This document shows, one piece after another, positions 8,392 to 19,700 of a stretch of DNA of 62,845 nt. The stretch is from contig NZ_FQZU01000037.1 of the NCBI RefSeq assembly GCF_900142135.1, positions 1-62,845 of the forward strand, written 5' to 3'. Source of the DNA: Desulfatibacillum alkenivorans DSM 16219 (lineage in GTDB: Bacteria; Desulfobacterota; Desulfobacteria; Desulfobacterales; Desulfatibacillaceae). The notes beneath the pieces are model-generated. The model did no database searches. It saw only the letters and a list, made by a program, of their open reading frames with translations, and was not told the DNA's origin. Made by a program: the position numbers and the translations under genes. The number at the start of each line of letters is the position of its first letter. The stretch's first letter is position 1.

Positions 8392-9488
8392 ACCTTTTTC
8401 CCACACATGTATTTTTTGATCAGGTCTGGAGGTTCATCCTCAATGCCCTTGCCCGGCATCAGCAGCCTTCCGCGCGGGAGTTGCTTGAAGCCGTCGAGAA
8501 AAACATCGGATTGGAAGCAAGGTGGGATTTCAGAGCTGTTTTGCTTCGCATGTCCCAAGACAAGGACCTGACCGGGGCCGACCGCCGCTATTGCCAATCC
8601 ATTTTGGAGGATGGAAGCGTGGATGCGGCGCTCAGGGGTGAGGACGCCCCCGACGAAGAGGCGCTTTCCACCATAGACGCTCTGCTGCACCAAAGCCAAG
8701 TGTACCGCGCATCGGAATCCTTCCAGGAAATGATCGACTTCATGGGCCGGTTCCGCAATTACGCGCCCTACAACAACATGCTGGTGCGGCTCCAAAATCC
8801 CGCCTGCGGTTTTTACGCCACCGCCTATGACTGGAGACACCGGTTTGAGCGCGCCCTGAAGGAAGACGCCCGGCCCATGATCATCCTCGCTCCCATGCAC
8901 CCGGTCATGCTGGTCTATGACGTGGATCAGACCGAGGGCAAGGAATTGCCCAAGGAGTTGCGGGAGTTTTCGCGTTTCGAGGGAAAATGGAATCCGGACT
9001 GGATGAAGCGGATGCTCGAAAACGCCAATCGCCACGGCATCCGGGTCCAGTTCAAAACACTGTCCAGCACCAACAGTGGATTCGCCACTCTGAGCCGGGA
9101 CGTGGGCAAATGGAAGATGCGGATCGTGGTGCATGGAAAACTGGACAGCCCAAGCCGCTTTGGTGTTCTGTGCCACGAAATGGCTCATGTGCTTTTGGGT
9201 CATCTGGGTTCGGATTTCGACCACTGGTGGCCCAGCCGCTCCAACCTGGACAGGCACAGCGTGGAGGTGGAGGCAGAATCCGTGGCCTTTATCGTGGCCA
9301 ACCGGCTTGGCTTGCAAGGGACCAGCGCCGCGTATGTGTCCCGCCATCTTGTGGAAGGCCGGGTTCCGGAGGGTGTCTCCCTGGACCTGATTGGCAAGGT
9401 GGCCGGCAAGATCGAGCGCATGGCCATGTTTACCTTGCCGAAACCCAAACCCAAAAAGAAACCAACGGCCAAAAAGCAGACACGGTGA
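8379..9488 (+). CDS. mad4: MADS ArdC-like zinc metallopeptidase MAD4
   Basis: This protein of about 366-369 aa has two parts. Residues 110-210 resemble the ssDNA-binding N-terminal domain of ArdC-type proteins (MIDFMGRFRNYAPYNNMLV, then a DWRHRF segment). The C-terminal part holds a metallopeptidase HExxH (CHEMAHVLLGH, near residue 267) with a downstream VEAES glutamate. The tail is lysine and proline rich. The start is either GTG 8379, with a well-placed GGGGAGG, or ATG 8388, which makes the usual ATGA overlap with mad3. Matching MADS operons carry a gene of this class at position four. The substrate is unknown. Confidence 0.8.
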   Translation: MEQMNLFPTHVFFDQVWRFILNALARHQQPSARELLEAVEKNIGLEARWDFRAVLLRMSQDKDLTGADRRYCQSILEDGSVDAALRGEDAPDEEALSTIDALLHQSQVYRASESFQEMIDFMGRFRNYAPYNNMLVRLQNPACGFYATAYDWRHRFERALKEDARPMIILAPMHPVMLVYDVDQTEGKELPKELREFSRFEGKWNPDWMKRMLENANRHGIRVQFKTLSSTNSGFATLSRDVGKWKMRIVVHGKLDSPSRFGVLCHEMAHVLLGHLGSDFDHWWPSRSNLDRHSVEVEAESVAFIVANRLGLQGTSAAYVSRHLVEGRVPEGVSLDLIGKVAGKIERMAMFTLPKPKPKKKPTAKKQTR

Positions 9489-9497
9489 GGATAGCGC

Positions 9498-10895
9498 ATG
9501 CAGATCAAGGCCATACCAAGCAAATGGATTGAGAACGAAGGATACCGGCTCGATTGCGGACCCTACATGTCCGGTGCGATTGAAGCCCGGGAGATATTGA
9601 AAAAGTTACCGACCACGCCTTTGCAGAAACTGGCCGAAGGGCATAATGGCGGAATCTACAACGGTCCTCAATTCGTCAGGAACTACGTGCAGGACCCGGA
9701 CCATGGAGTCCCTTTTCTCACCACATCTTCCATGCTGTACGCCGACCTGAGTAATTTGCCCCTCCTCAGTAAAAAGGATGCCCATTCGTCAAAACTGAGC
9801 TACCTCGAAGTCAAGGAGGGCATGACCCTTATCAGTTGCAGTGGAAGTATCGGCCGAACGGTATATGCCCGCAAGGACATGGATGGAGTTTGGTCCAACC
9901 AGGATATTATGAAGGTTGTCGCCAATCGAGAGGAAATCCTGCCCGGCTATCTCTACTCATTTCTGTGCACTCGTTTCGGTGTTCCCCTTGTTCTTTCCGG
10001 CACCTATGGCGCAATCATCCAACACATCGAACCCCACCATCTTGCCAACCTCCCCGTGCCCCGGTTGGGCGAGGTGGAAGAGCGGGCGCATGAACTCGTG
10101 CAACAGGCGGCGGATTTGAGGACTGAAGCAAATGAAATCAAGGCAAAAGCCATTGAACTATACGAGAACGAAGGTGCATTGAGTCTGGCTGAAGAAGAAA
10201 AGCAGAATGGATCAGTGTTTGGAGCCGCTGCTGTCTCATCGAGGTACCTGACAGGTCGCATGGACGCTTTCTTTCATTGTGGATTTCATAGCGAAGTGTT
10301 GGTTCGCCTGGAGAAATCAGATTGTGAAAAAATATGCGTCAAAGATTTTGCTATCAATTTGTTTGAGCCGAAAAGATTCAAGAGGGTTCAAAGTCAAGAT
10401 GAAAATGATATTCCTTTCTTTGGGACAACAGCTTTGATGTGGTCTGATCCTGTACCGAGTTATTTTCTTTATCCAAGACAGAAAGGTGTCGACGATTATA
10501 CTATTAATGAAAGGACCGTTTTAATACCTCGATCAGGTCAAATCTCTGGTATTATTGGAACTGCAACACTACCATACGGGCGCTTAATAGGCGGTGCTAT
10601 ATCCGAGCATGCCATTAGAGTTGAGTGCGAAAAGGTCATTGATGCCGGATACTTGTTCATCGCGCTACGATCAGAAATAGGAATGCGCCAACTTAAAGCA
10701 AGGGCCTATGGTTCATCAATTCCCACATTAGATACTTTTCAAGTTGGAGAGGTCCTCTTGATAGATGCTGGGAAACAAACGAGAGCTGCTATCGGTGAAA
10801 TGGGGTTGAAGACTGCTCAACTTCGGGATCAAGCTATTGAATTGGAAAACCAAGCAAGGCTTATAGTTGAACATGCCATCGAGGAGGGAGCCTGA
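9498..10895 (+). CDS. mad5: MADS specificity subunit MAD5 (HsdS-like)
   Basis: This 465-aa HsdS-type DNA-recognition subunit has two target-recognition domains, each followed by a helical spacer (around residues 190-230 and 435-460). In the first half LISCSGSIGRT and the GAIIQHIEPHHL-NLPVP block are typical of HsdS; in the second, VLIPRSGQISGIIGTA. The second recognition domain (about 10250-10870) is visibly richer in A+T than the first and than the flanking genes, a sign of domain swapping. It should direct MAD2/MAD3 methylation to a bipartite site. Confidence 0.85.
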   Translation: MQIKAIPSKWIENEGYRLDCGPYMSGAIEAREILKKLPTTPLQKLAEGHNGGIYNGPQFVRNYVQDPDHGVPFLTTSSMLYADLSNLPLLSKKDAHSSKLSYLEVKEGMTLISCSGSIGRTVYARKDMDGVWSNQDIMKVVANREEILPGYLYSFLCTRFGVPLVLSGTYGAIIQHIEPHHLANLPVPRLGEVEERAHELVQQAADLRTEANEIKAKAIELYENEGALSLAEEEKQNGSVFGAAAVSSRYLTGRMDAFFHCGFHSEVLVRLEKSDCEKICVKDFAINLFEPKRFKRVQSQDENDIPFFGTTALMWSDPVPSYFLYPRQKGVDDYTINERTVLIPRSGQISGIIGTATLPYGRLIGGAISEHAIRVECEKVIDAGYLFIALRSEIGMRQLKARAYGSSIPTLDTFQVGEVLLIDAGKQTRAAIGEMGLKTAQLRDQAIELENQARLIVEHAIEEGA

Positions 10896-10897
10896 TT

Positions 10898-13800
10898 ATG
10901 GCCACGGTAATCACCGAATGCAGCGGCCAGCCTGCCAATGATTCGGAACGCAAGGCCATTGGCCTCCTTCGGGACCGGCTTCCGGAAAGCTGGCTGTTGA
11001 TCCACAATTTCGAGATGCGCCAGGGCAAGGAGGTTTTTGAAATCGACCTGGCCATCCTGGCGGCCCACGCGGTGTACGTGGTGGACATCAAGGGCACGCG
11101 GGGCAACATCGACGTGTATGGTCCCAAATGGTATCCCGAGGGGCGCCCTCCCTTCCACTCGCCCCTGGCCAAGTTGCGGCAGCACGCCAAGGTGATGGCG
11201 TCCATCATCAAGGACAGCAACCCGGGTAAGACCGAACTGCGCAAGGCTCACGTGCAGGCCGCCGTGCTCCTCACCGCAGAAGACGCTACGGTCATGGACC
11301 CTGAGGGCCGCGATGGCCCGGACGTGACCGACCTCAAGCGGTTCCTCAAGTATTTCCACGATACGGACCGCATCCCGGACCACCGGAACAAGGACATCCG
11401 CACGCTGCACCCCATGATCAAAAAGGCCATCGTGGGCAAGGCCCAACCCAAGACCTCGGTCACCTGCTTCCGGGATTGGCAGGTGGAGGAAAAATTGGGC
11501 GGCACCGACCGCTTTGCCGAATACCGGGCCAAGCACAGCCTTCTCGGAAAAAGTGGAGGCATGGCCCGGCTGCGCGTGTACAAGGCAGACCCCTATCTGG
11601 AGGATGCGGAACGTGAGGCCGAGCGCAGACGGATTCGGAACGCATACAGCGCCGTGGCCCACATGAATCCCCATGAAAACGTTCTCACGGTCCGGGAATT
11701 TTTCGAGACCGAGGACCAGGACGGGTTTGTCCTGGTGACCGACGACGTGGCGGGCCAGGCCCTTCGCCAACACATCGCCAAGGCGAGCCTTGCCTTGACC
11801 TTTGACCAGAAGCTCACGGTCATGCGGGACGTATTGTCCGCCCTGGACCATGCGCACAAGGCCGAGGTGATCCACCGCAACCTGACGCCCGACGCCATCC
11901 TGGTCACCAAGGGAGGCCCCTGCCGGGTGACGGCCTTTGATTTTGCAAGGGTTGGGAAAAACCGCACCAGCACCATTGCCGATCAGATCGTGGATGACCT
12001 GGACTCGAATTACCAGGCCCCGGAATGCGACCGCGATCCCAGCGAAGCCAGCATTGCCGGCGACCTTTTTTCGGCGGGCATTGTTTTCTATGAACTGCTG
12101 GTTGGTGAACGCCCTTTCGGAAATGTCGAGGAAATGATGGAGGCGGACGGCGAGTTTTTGGTGCAACCCTCCGAACACAAGCCCGACCTGCCCGATGGAT
12201 TTGACGCATGGCTTCAGCGCCTGTGCGAGTTCGACCCCGAGGATCGGTACACCAGCGCGGCCGTGGCCAAAAAGGCGTTGGACGATTTGATTCTTCCCGA
12301 GGCCAAGGACGACACCGCGCCCGACGGAGAAAGCACCGGAGCGCACGCCCTGCCCGAGGACCTGAGCAACCTGCCGCAGGATTTCATTTTGGGAAACCGT
12401 TTCCGGGTGCAGGATAAATTGGGGGCCGGCGGTTTCGGCGTGGTCTACAAAGTGTTCGATTCTTACGGCGACGTGGTTCGGGTGATCAAACTCGTGACCA
12501 AGGACCGGCGCAGCGTGTTTGACCGGCTTCGACGGGAGTACAAGGCCCTGACCAACCTTCCGGACCATCCGCATGTGGTCAAGGTGGTGTGGGCGGACCG
12601 GTTCAGCGACGCCAAGCAGACGCCCTACATCGTGTTCGATTACGTGGATGGCCTGGATGTCTCCGATCTCATTGATAACGACGCCCTTTCCCTGGATGAT
12701 GCGGTAAAAATCGTCAGTCAATCAGCGGAGGGCTTGGCCCATCTGCATGAAAACGGGGTGCAGCACCAGGACATCAAACCGTCCAACCTTTTGTGGACGG
12801 ACAATGGCGTCAAGATCATCGACTTCAACGTGGCGGTGAGTGAAAAACACGACATCCACGGAGGGGGCGGAACCCAGCGTTACCTGCCGCCCGACTACGA
12901 TTACTCCATGGAGCCCTCCACCGAGGATCGGATCGACCGGGACCTCTATGCCTTGGGCGTCACCTTTTATGAATGCCTCACCGGCGAGTATCCTTTTGAC
13001 GATCCCACGCCGCCCTTGCACAAGCCGCCCAAGGACCCGAGGCAGTTTGACGGGTGCGCGGATTTGAGCACGGCCCTGGTGGATGTGGTTTCGCGGATGA
13101 TCGCCCCGGACCGGAAGGACCGTTTTGCCTCGGCGGCTTCGTTTTTGGAAGCCTTTGGCAAGGTCAAGCAATACCGGTCGGTCCTCACCACGGGCGAAAT
13201 CGGCCCGACCACAAAGGTCACGGCCTTGATGGATTTGAAGGCCACCCGGCCCAACTGCAATCCATTTGTCACTCACCTGCTCACACTGTACAGCCAAAGC
13301 CAGGTGTCCAACGCGGGCACCCGTGGCCTGGATGAAATCGGCAAGGCCACCTACGTGCCCACGTTTTTGGATGAGCGTCTGCAACCAGCCATGCTCAAGG
13401 GCGTGTTTCAAGTGGTGATCATCAGCGGCAACGCGGGAGACGGCAAGACCGCCTTCATCCAACAGTTCGAATCCTTTGCCGAGGAAAAGGGCGCGCAAAT
13501 CCATCGCGGAGAAAACGGCGCGGTGTTCCAGTTGAAGAGCCAGAAGTTCTTCAGCAATTACGACGGAAGCCAGGATGAGGGAGACGAAAGAAACGACGCG
13601 GTTCTACAGAAATTCTTCCAGCCACTCAAGGGAAACGATCCCACTGCCTGGCCCACGAGGCAGACCCGCATCATCGCCATCAATGAAGGCCGGCTGGTGG
13701 ATTTTTTCATGGAACACCAGGACGAATACCCTTTGTTGGCCCGGCATATTCAAAGGGGTCTTGCCGGAGGCGCACCCGAGGATGGGGTGGCGATCATCAA

Positions 13801-15037
13801 CCTGAACCTGCGGTCCGTGGTGGCCGAACCCGAAGAAGGCCAAGCCTCCATCCTGGAACGCCTGATTCAACGGATGACCCAAAAGGATTTTTGGGAGGCG
13901 TGCGATAATTGCGACATCAAGGGCAAATGCTATGCCTTGCACAACGCCCGCACTTTCCAGGACCCGGTTGCCGGACCCAAGGTGACCGAACGCCTCAAGA
14001 TGTTGTTCACCATCACCCATCTGAGGGGCAGGCTGCACATCACCATGCGGGATTTGCGGTCGGCGCTCGCCTACATGTTGGTGGGCACAAGGGATTGCGA
14101 GGGGATTCATCAACTCTATCAGAACGGCGGCGAGGAGAGTCAGAATCGAATCCTGGGCTGCTACTACTTCAACTCGTGGCAAGGCGGCGAGGAGGGTTCG
14201 GCGGATCGCCTAGTGTCCCTGCTGAGGGAAATCGACATCGCGCACGTGAGCAATCCCGGTTTGGACCGCGAACTTGGATTCCTGCCGCCGGGCGCCAAAG
14301 CCAACAGCCGGTTTTCCTTTGAGGATCGGCCCGGCTACGATCAAACAATCCTGGAGGTGTTGTTTGAAAACCTGCCCCGGGATTACTCCGTCAAAAAACG
14401 CCGAACCCTTTTGGAAAAACACCGGCGATACCTCACCCACATGCGACGGAAACATTCTTTCGAGTGCCGGGATGCCGCATGGCAAGACATGCTGCCGTAT
14501 GCCAGCATCCAGGATTTCATGAAGGCCATTGGTGAGCCCGGGCCAAAACCCGAAGAGGAAGTGACCGCCATCATCAAGGCCGTCAATCGGGGAGAGGGTC
14601 TCACCGATCCCGGCCGCCTGGGCAACCAGTTGGCACTGCGGGTGCGGCGGGTGGAGCGCGGCACCATACGCAGCTACCGTCTTTTCGACGGGGAACGGTT
14701 TTCCCTGCGTTCCCGGATGGAGGCCATGGATCAGCCGTACCTGGAAAGCCTGCCTCAATGCCTGGTGCTGGAATACGATTTTGGCGACGGGCAAAAGGCC
14801 GAGATGCGGATCAACCTGGATATTTACGAGATGCTACAGCGTTTGAACGACGGGTATCGCCCGAGCATCGAGGAGGAAGAAGGTTTTTACATCAGCCTTT
14901 CGGTTTTCAAAAACGTGCTGTCCTCCGCCCCGTACCAGGAGGTTCTTCTCACGGAGAGCGGATATGAATTTTTCCGGATCGCACGGGACAACGGGGGCGT
15001 GCTGCATCTGGACCGGATCGGCAGGAGGGCGGACTGA
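10898..15037 (+). CDS. mad6: MADS kinase MAD6: NERD, pseudokinase, kinase and DptF-like ATPase fusion
   Basis: This protein of 1379 aa is the operon's signalling core. Residues 1-125 resemble a NERD nuclease-related domain (FEIDLAIL, YVVDIKG). Residues 190-440 are a kinase-like domain with a degraded catalytic loop (HRNLTPDAIL) and DFA instead of DFG, so a pseudokinase. Residues 500-760 are a second kinase with a glycine loop (GAGGFG, about 507), a VIK lysine, HQDIKPSNLL and DFN. It is probably active. From residue 840 an ATPase begins with Walker A GNAGDGKT. It has a CxxC-x5-C cluster (CDNCDIKGKC) resembling DptF of phosphorothioation restriction. Its last base overlaps mad7. Confidence 0.85.
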   Translation: MATVITECSGQPANDSERKAIGLLRDRLPESWLLIHNFEMRQGKEVFEIDLAILAAHAVYVVDIKGTRGNIDVYGPKWYPEGRPPFHSPLAKLRQHAKVMASIIKDSNPGKTELRKAHVQAAVLLTAEDATVMDPEGRDGPDVTDLKRFLKYFHDTDRIPDHRNKDIRTLHPMIKKAIVGKAQPKTSVTCFRDWQVEEKLGGTDRFAEYRAKHSLLGKSGGMARLRVYKADPYLEDAEREAERRRIRNAYSAVAHMNPHENVLTVREFFETEDQDGFVLVTDDVAGQALRQHIAKASLALTFDQKLTVMRDVLSALDHAHKAEVIHRNLTPDAILVTKGGPCRVTAFDFARVGKNRTSTIADQIVDDLDSNYQAPECDRDPSEASIAGDLFSAGIVFYELLVGERPFGNVEEMMEADGEFLVQPSEHKPDLPDGFDAWLQRLCEFDPEDRYTSAAVAKKALDDLILPEAKDDTAPDGESTGAHALPEDLSNLPQDFILGNRFRVQDKLGAGGFGVVYKVFDSYGDVVRVIKLVTKDRRSVFDRLRREYKALTNLPDHPHVVKVVWADRFSDAKQTPYIVFDYVDGLDVSDLIDNDALSLDDAVKIVSQSAEGLAHLHENGVQHQDIKPSNLLWTDNGVKIIDFNVAVSEKHDIHGGGGTQRYLPPDYDYSMEPSTEDRIDRDLYALGVTFYECLTGEYPFDDPTPPLHKPPKDPRQFDGCADLSTALVDVVSRMIAPDRKDRFASAASFLEAFGKVKQYRSVLTTGEIGPTTKVTALMDLKATRPNCNPFVTHLLTLYSQSQVSNAGTRGLDEIGKATYVPTFLDERLQPAMLKGVFQVVIISGNAGDGKTAFIQQFESFAEEKGAQIHRGENGAVFQLKSQKFFSNYDGSQDEGDERNDAVLQKFFQPLKGNDPTAWPTRQTRIIAINEGRLVDFFMEHQDEYPLLARHIQRGLAGGAPEDGVAIINLNLRSVVAEPEEGQASILERLIQRMTQKDFWEACDNCDIKGKCYALHNARTFQDPVAGPKVTERLKMLFTITHLRGRLHITMRDLRSALAYMLVGTRDCEGIHQLYQNGGEESQNRILGCYYFNSWQGGEEGSADRLVSLLREIDIAHVSNPGLDRELGFLPPGAKANSRFSFEDRPGYDQTILEVLFENLPRDYSVKKRRTLLEKHRRYLTHMRRKHSFECRDAAWQDMLPYASIQDFMKAIGEPGPKPEEEVTAIIKAVNRGEGLTDPGRLGNQLALRVRRVERGTIRSYRLFDGERFSLRSRMEAMDQPYLESLPQCLVLEYDFGDGQKAEMRINLDIYEMLQRLNDGYRPSIEEEEGFYISLSVFKNVLSSAPYQEVLLTESGYEFFRIARDNGGVLHLDRIGRRAD

Positions 15038-16689
15038 TGGGCGTCAAAGGAAGGGACAAGGAATTTCGGACACCCAAGACCACCTATGTGGATTTCAAGC
15101 ACATCGAGATGGACCGGGTGCTGACCATGCTGTTTCCGCGCCTGAAATATGAGGGGTACGCCAGCCGCCGGCCTCCACATGGCAAGGAATTGACGGTCGA
15201 GGAGTTTGTGGATGAATTTCTGGATCACCCGGAATGGTTCGAGGATTTTGATAAATATCCGAAGGTGGTCCACAAATGGATCGAAACCGATCTCATGGAC
15301 GTGGTGAACCGGGGCCGCGCAAACCAGGCGCTTGCGTCACCCCGCCCCTTGCACGGCAACACCTACAAATTCAGGAACGCAAAAAGGACACGGGATTACG
15401 GCGCGGCTGAACAAATCTACTGGATGCTGTACTACGCCCGCAAAGGCAAGGGCCAGAACGCCCGGGACTCCCTCAAGCGGTTCTTCTTTCCAGGCGTTGA
15501 CCTGGTGACCGACCGATACGACCCGAGTGTATCCGTGGATGTGGAAACCCAGGCCATCCTTCGCCTCGATCAACAGGTCACCCAGGACACCAAGGATTCC
15601 AAGGAGCCCACGCGGTTCCCTCCCTTGTGTATCGGCCAGGCCGACCTTCTGGCGGAAGACGTTTTGCGCCTGTTGGCTTATGAGCGTTACATCCCCCGGT
15701 CCGTATTGGTGGATTATCTGAAGACGCTGCTCTCCTTCCATCTGGCGCTATACCACTTGAAACTGATGCATCTGTTGCCGCGTATGCTGAAGGATCGGTC
15801 CGGCAGCGAACTGTGCACCCAGCAAAAATGCCCGGCCGGTAATGGGAACGGCTTCACTCTGGCGGATTGCCCGTACAAGATCGCCATGCTGGTGGACATG
15901 GGAGATGCCGAAAACCAGGAGATGAAAGAGCTGGCGCGAAGGTCGGCTGAAAGATTCTACCGGCAGATCCCAAGTTTTGTGCATGCCAACTTCATCGTGA
16001 AAAAACTGGATGAGATGGCGGAATACCTGAGCAAGAAAACCGGAAAGATCGCGGCCCCTCCTTCCGGCACATTCACCGCACCCGATCTGATCGCGTTGAT
16101 GAAGCCTGACCTGGAAGCAGATCGCCTGGCCTATTTCAAATTTCGCCTGGCCAGTCTTATAGAGGAATCCGGCGCCAACGCCGACGACCTGGACCCGGAA
16201 ATCCGCGAGGTCATGGACATGGGGCTCAACGAATTTGACTCCTTCATAGAAATCCTCATGGCCTACCGGAGCAAATATCATCGGCAGTACATCACCGAAT
16301 GTTTGGACGCCCTGCTTCAAAAAAACAAGGACACCGGCATGCTTGCGCAGGCCCGCACCAAGGGCAGCCCGAGACGTTTTGTCCTGGGAAGCAAGCTGCT
16401 TGAGGTTCTGCTCCAGTTGGCTGTTCTGGATCAGGAGGACGGACGGTTCGTGACCCGGGAACTCAAGATCGAGGACCTCTTGACCTTCCTACAGAGGAGG
16501 TACGGGATTCACATCGACCGGCTGCCGGACCAGGCCGGAGAAGGCAGCATTCTGGAGCGGCGGGCATTGCGATTGAATCTGGAGGCGTTCAAGCGAAGGC
16601 TGCGTGAAATCGGATTCTATGAGGACCTCTCGGACGCCTATGTCACACAGAAGGTGTCACCGCGATACCGCATCGAAGCAGGCGCATGA
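15037..16689 (+). CDS. mad7: MADS protein MAD7 (unknown fold, DptG-like position)
   Basis: This 550-aa protein is all soluble, mostly helical and without a motif I can name. A CTQQKCPAGNG-x-CPYK cysteine cluster near residues 262-284 could bind a metal. It begins at the mad6 stop and ends just before mad8, so it is the seventh gene of the operon. By position it parallels DptG, which lies between the DptF and DptH ATPases in phosphorothioation restriction. The MAD6 C-terminus and MAD8 look like DptF and DptH, so MAD7 may bridge them. That comparison is inference from order, not sequence. Confidence 0.75.
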   Translation: MGVKGRDKEFRTPKTTYVDFKHIEMDRVLTMLFPRLKYEGYASRRPPHGKELTVEEFVDEFLDHPEWFEDFDKYPKVVHKWIETDLMDVVNRGRANQALASPRPLHGNTYKFRNAKRTRDYGAAEQIYWMLYYARKGKGQNARDSLKRFFFPGVDLVTDRYDPSVSVDVETQAILRLDQQVTQDTKDSKEPTRFPPLCIGQADLLAEDVLRLLAYERYIPRSVLVDYLKTLLSFHLALYHLKLMHLLPRMLKDRSGSELCTQQKCPAGNGNGFTLADCPYKIAMLVDMGDAENQEMKELARRSAERFYRQIPSFVHANFIVKKLDEMAEYLSKKTGKIAAPPSGTFTAPDLIALMKPDLEADRLAYFKFRLASLIEESGANADDLDPEIREVMDMGLNEFDSFIEILMAYRSKYHRQYITECLDALLQKNKDTGMLAQARTKGSPRRFVLGSKLLEVLLQLAVLDQEDGRFVTRELKIEDLLTFLQRRYGIHIDRLPDQAGEGSILERRALRLNLEAFKRRLREIGFYEDLSDAYVTQKVSPRYRIEAGA

Positions 16690-16711
16690 TCCGCCGCATT
16701 GGGAAGGGAAT

Positions 16712-19700
16712 ATGAGCACAGATTTTCATCAACTGAAAAAAGGGGCCTTGAATCAGACCATCGCCGCCTTTTTGTGCCCACGGTTGCAAGCCGTCATGGA
16801 AAGCCGAGGCCCTGGACACTGCATGCGCGTTGCCGATCTTGCCGATCCGGTGATGGAGGCCGTATGTGCGGAGATGCGCAAGGCTCGATCCGAGGCCAAT
16901 ATTTTCGTCCTGGCAGGGCATGATGAAGATGACCGGCCCAACCGGGTCACATCGACCAAACTTGTGGAATTGCGTAACCCTCTGCCAGACGGACAACTTC
17001 GCCAGCCTCTTCTGGTGTTCGTCCCCAATTCCCTGCGGACCAGCGCCGAGGATTCCTTCGGGATCGCCACCTTTGAAGAATTGACGTTCACCGAAGTTTA
17101 TAGCGACATCATCCAGGCCCTGTTGGAAAGGACGCCCGCGAGTCTGACGGGATCGGTGCGTGACGTTTTTTCCATTCTTGCCGAGGAGAACTGGTTTTTC
17201 GCGGATGACGTATCCAAGGTGCGCTATCTTCTGACCGCGCTGGAAAACGGGGTGGATGGAGAAACCTTGGGGGCGAGCCTTTATGAGTTATCCCTGGTTC
17301 CCGATTTCAAGCTGTTTGCCGACCTTTCCCAGGTCAACGGCAGAATCCGAAAGAACAACGAGTGCGTGCAAAGTCTTGCCGCTTCCCACAAATCGGTTCG
17401 AGGCCGTTTGGCGGACTTGAACCTGTCGGACAAATCCCTCCGGAACAGCCTGGTTACATTTTTTGATCGCTTCCCGATTCATGAGCCCGAAACCTGGACC
17501 CGACCCATCGCCCTGGAAAAAAATTGGCGCGGCTTGTCCTTTGACAAGTGGAAATTCAAGGAAGACTTCGCCATCGACAAAATCCGGCTTTCGATTCGGG
17601 AAACGGATTTGCCCGTTGTGCGGGAGGATGAGAAGGATGAGCGGTTGGCCACGCTGATTGGCCAACAAGTGCTGGTGCCCAATGAACGCCGGAAAATGAA
17701 CGTGGTCTTCGAGGTGACGCCCCACCCATCCAAGGTCAGCGGGCTTGATCATTTCACGGTCCAGATCGTGTCTCAAACAGGAGGACCGGCCGGCAAGGCA
17801 AAGAAGGTGAAAGCCTGGAAACCCAAACGCACACATAGCACGGTCGGCCTGACCAAGCTCAACAAAATTGATTTCGAGGAGGGGTGGCACTTCATCCGGG
17901 TGTTACCATGGACGGAAGATGGAGACCCCATACCCATCGAGGGCGCTTCGGACCTCACGGATTCTGCGGCGCGTCCGTGGGAAAGTGAACCGTTCTATGT
18001 ATTGCCCGATGGGGCCATCGAGGAAGAACCTCCTCAACGCGCCATCCCCATTGAAATCAGCGTGGAACATGCGCGGCTTCGCCTTCAGTTCACCGCATTG
18101 AATGACGACAGGGACCCGGCGGAAATTCAGGTCACGGGCGTGCACTGGGCTGAAGGTGAGCGAGTGAAAAAGAGCGCCCGACATGAAACCCTGATCGCAA
18201 AATTCGGCCGTGAAGGGTCCATGCAGATTCCCGTTTCCCGAGCATTGAAAATCGCCGAGCAGAGGATGCTCGCAACACCGGAGCACCCCTCCGGTTGGCG
18301 GATGCAGATCAACATGGACAGCGTTGAGCCGCCAAGCCAGGAAGGCGTCTCTTTACCCGGATCATCGGCTCTTCAGTCCTTTCTCGCCGCGCGCACGGAT
18401 TTCTTTGAGGCAGTGCGTCAGGGGAAATCCATGCTGATCACCCAGGGCTATCCCATGGACGATGCGCAAGACCGTTGCATTGCCTACGCAGAAACCTACC
18501 TTGACCTGATCGACAACCTGACGCGCCAGGCAGAGGCGACCACCGGTAACGAGCGGCAGACGCATCTGAACTCCTTACGCAACGTGTTGGCCACGGATTC
18601 CATCAGGGTCATCCTCACGGATTTCAGAGGACGCCACAAAGAGGCGATCCTCGTTTCGCCCACACATCCGCTGCGTGCTCTATGGTTCCAAGGATGGCAC
18701 AGGTTGGGCCAGCATTGGGTTAGTCAAATCAAACCGGGGACACGCGACCATGTTCCCGGCACCAGGCATGCCCTACTCGAAAGAATCCACTCCACCGGCT
18801 TTCCGGTTTGCGTACCGGCCGAGGATGGACGCATCTTCACGCCGATTGGAAACCTCACTCCGTTTTGGAGTTTGTATTCTCCAACCACAGAAATTGACCC
18901 ACGCGCCCTTCTTGCGGAAGTGTGTTCGGCATTCGGCCTGCCTGAGCCATCGGCTATCGGCGTGGAATTGTCCGGTAATGTCTTAGCGGACAAGATAGAC
19001 CGGTATCTTTCCCAACATCCCTATGTCCGAGAACTGTCCATCAACATTTTCAATCCAGGGTCCGGGTCCATCATTGCCGAGGCGCTGATTGCCCTGCAAC
19101 AAAGAAGGGAATACTCGGACCTTCGCTATGACATCCGGATGTTCGCCCATGAATCCGAATCACCCGTACTTGGTGAATCGTTCGAATCCTTACTGAATCC
19201 GATTTCAACGGTCACCGAGGCAGCGGACGCTTTTTGTTCTTCGACTGGAAATCATTTGTTCTCCAAGCTGAACATTGCCAAGCACAACATCTCTGAATTT
19301 CACCAAAACCCCAAAAGGTACGCGGCCCACATCAGCGTTCTGCTCGATGTTTTTCCGGCTGAAGAGCTTGGCGTCATCCAGAAATCCGAGGCCATGGTTC
19401 CTTTGCATGGTTTGATCCAGGATTATGAAACAGATTTTGTCGATGATGAGACTGGAACGTATTGGCACAAATCGCCGGTGATAGGACAGGGAACTCAGAT
19501 GGGAGAAGGCGACCATGCCTTCGACTTGATTGCGCGCATCAGCCGAAATGTGGCATGGGGTGCATCGGCCGTTGCCGCATCAGGTGCCAGTTTCCGGTCC
19601 GTGCCCATGGTATCCCTTGGCTTGGATGTTCCCAAGAGGGAACTCATCTATGAAATCCACCAGACCAGCGATTGGGTATTCACCGTGGACCGGCACATGG

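Noticed and set aside
4358-10895. A type I restriction-modification system
   Set aside because: HsdM- and HsdS-like genes are present but there is no HsdR. The order with ArdC-like, kinase and HerA-like genes fits MADS instead.
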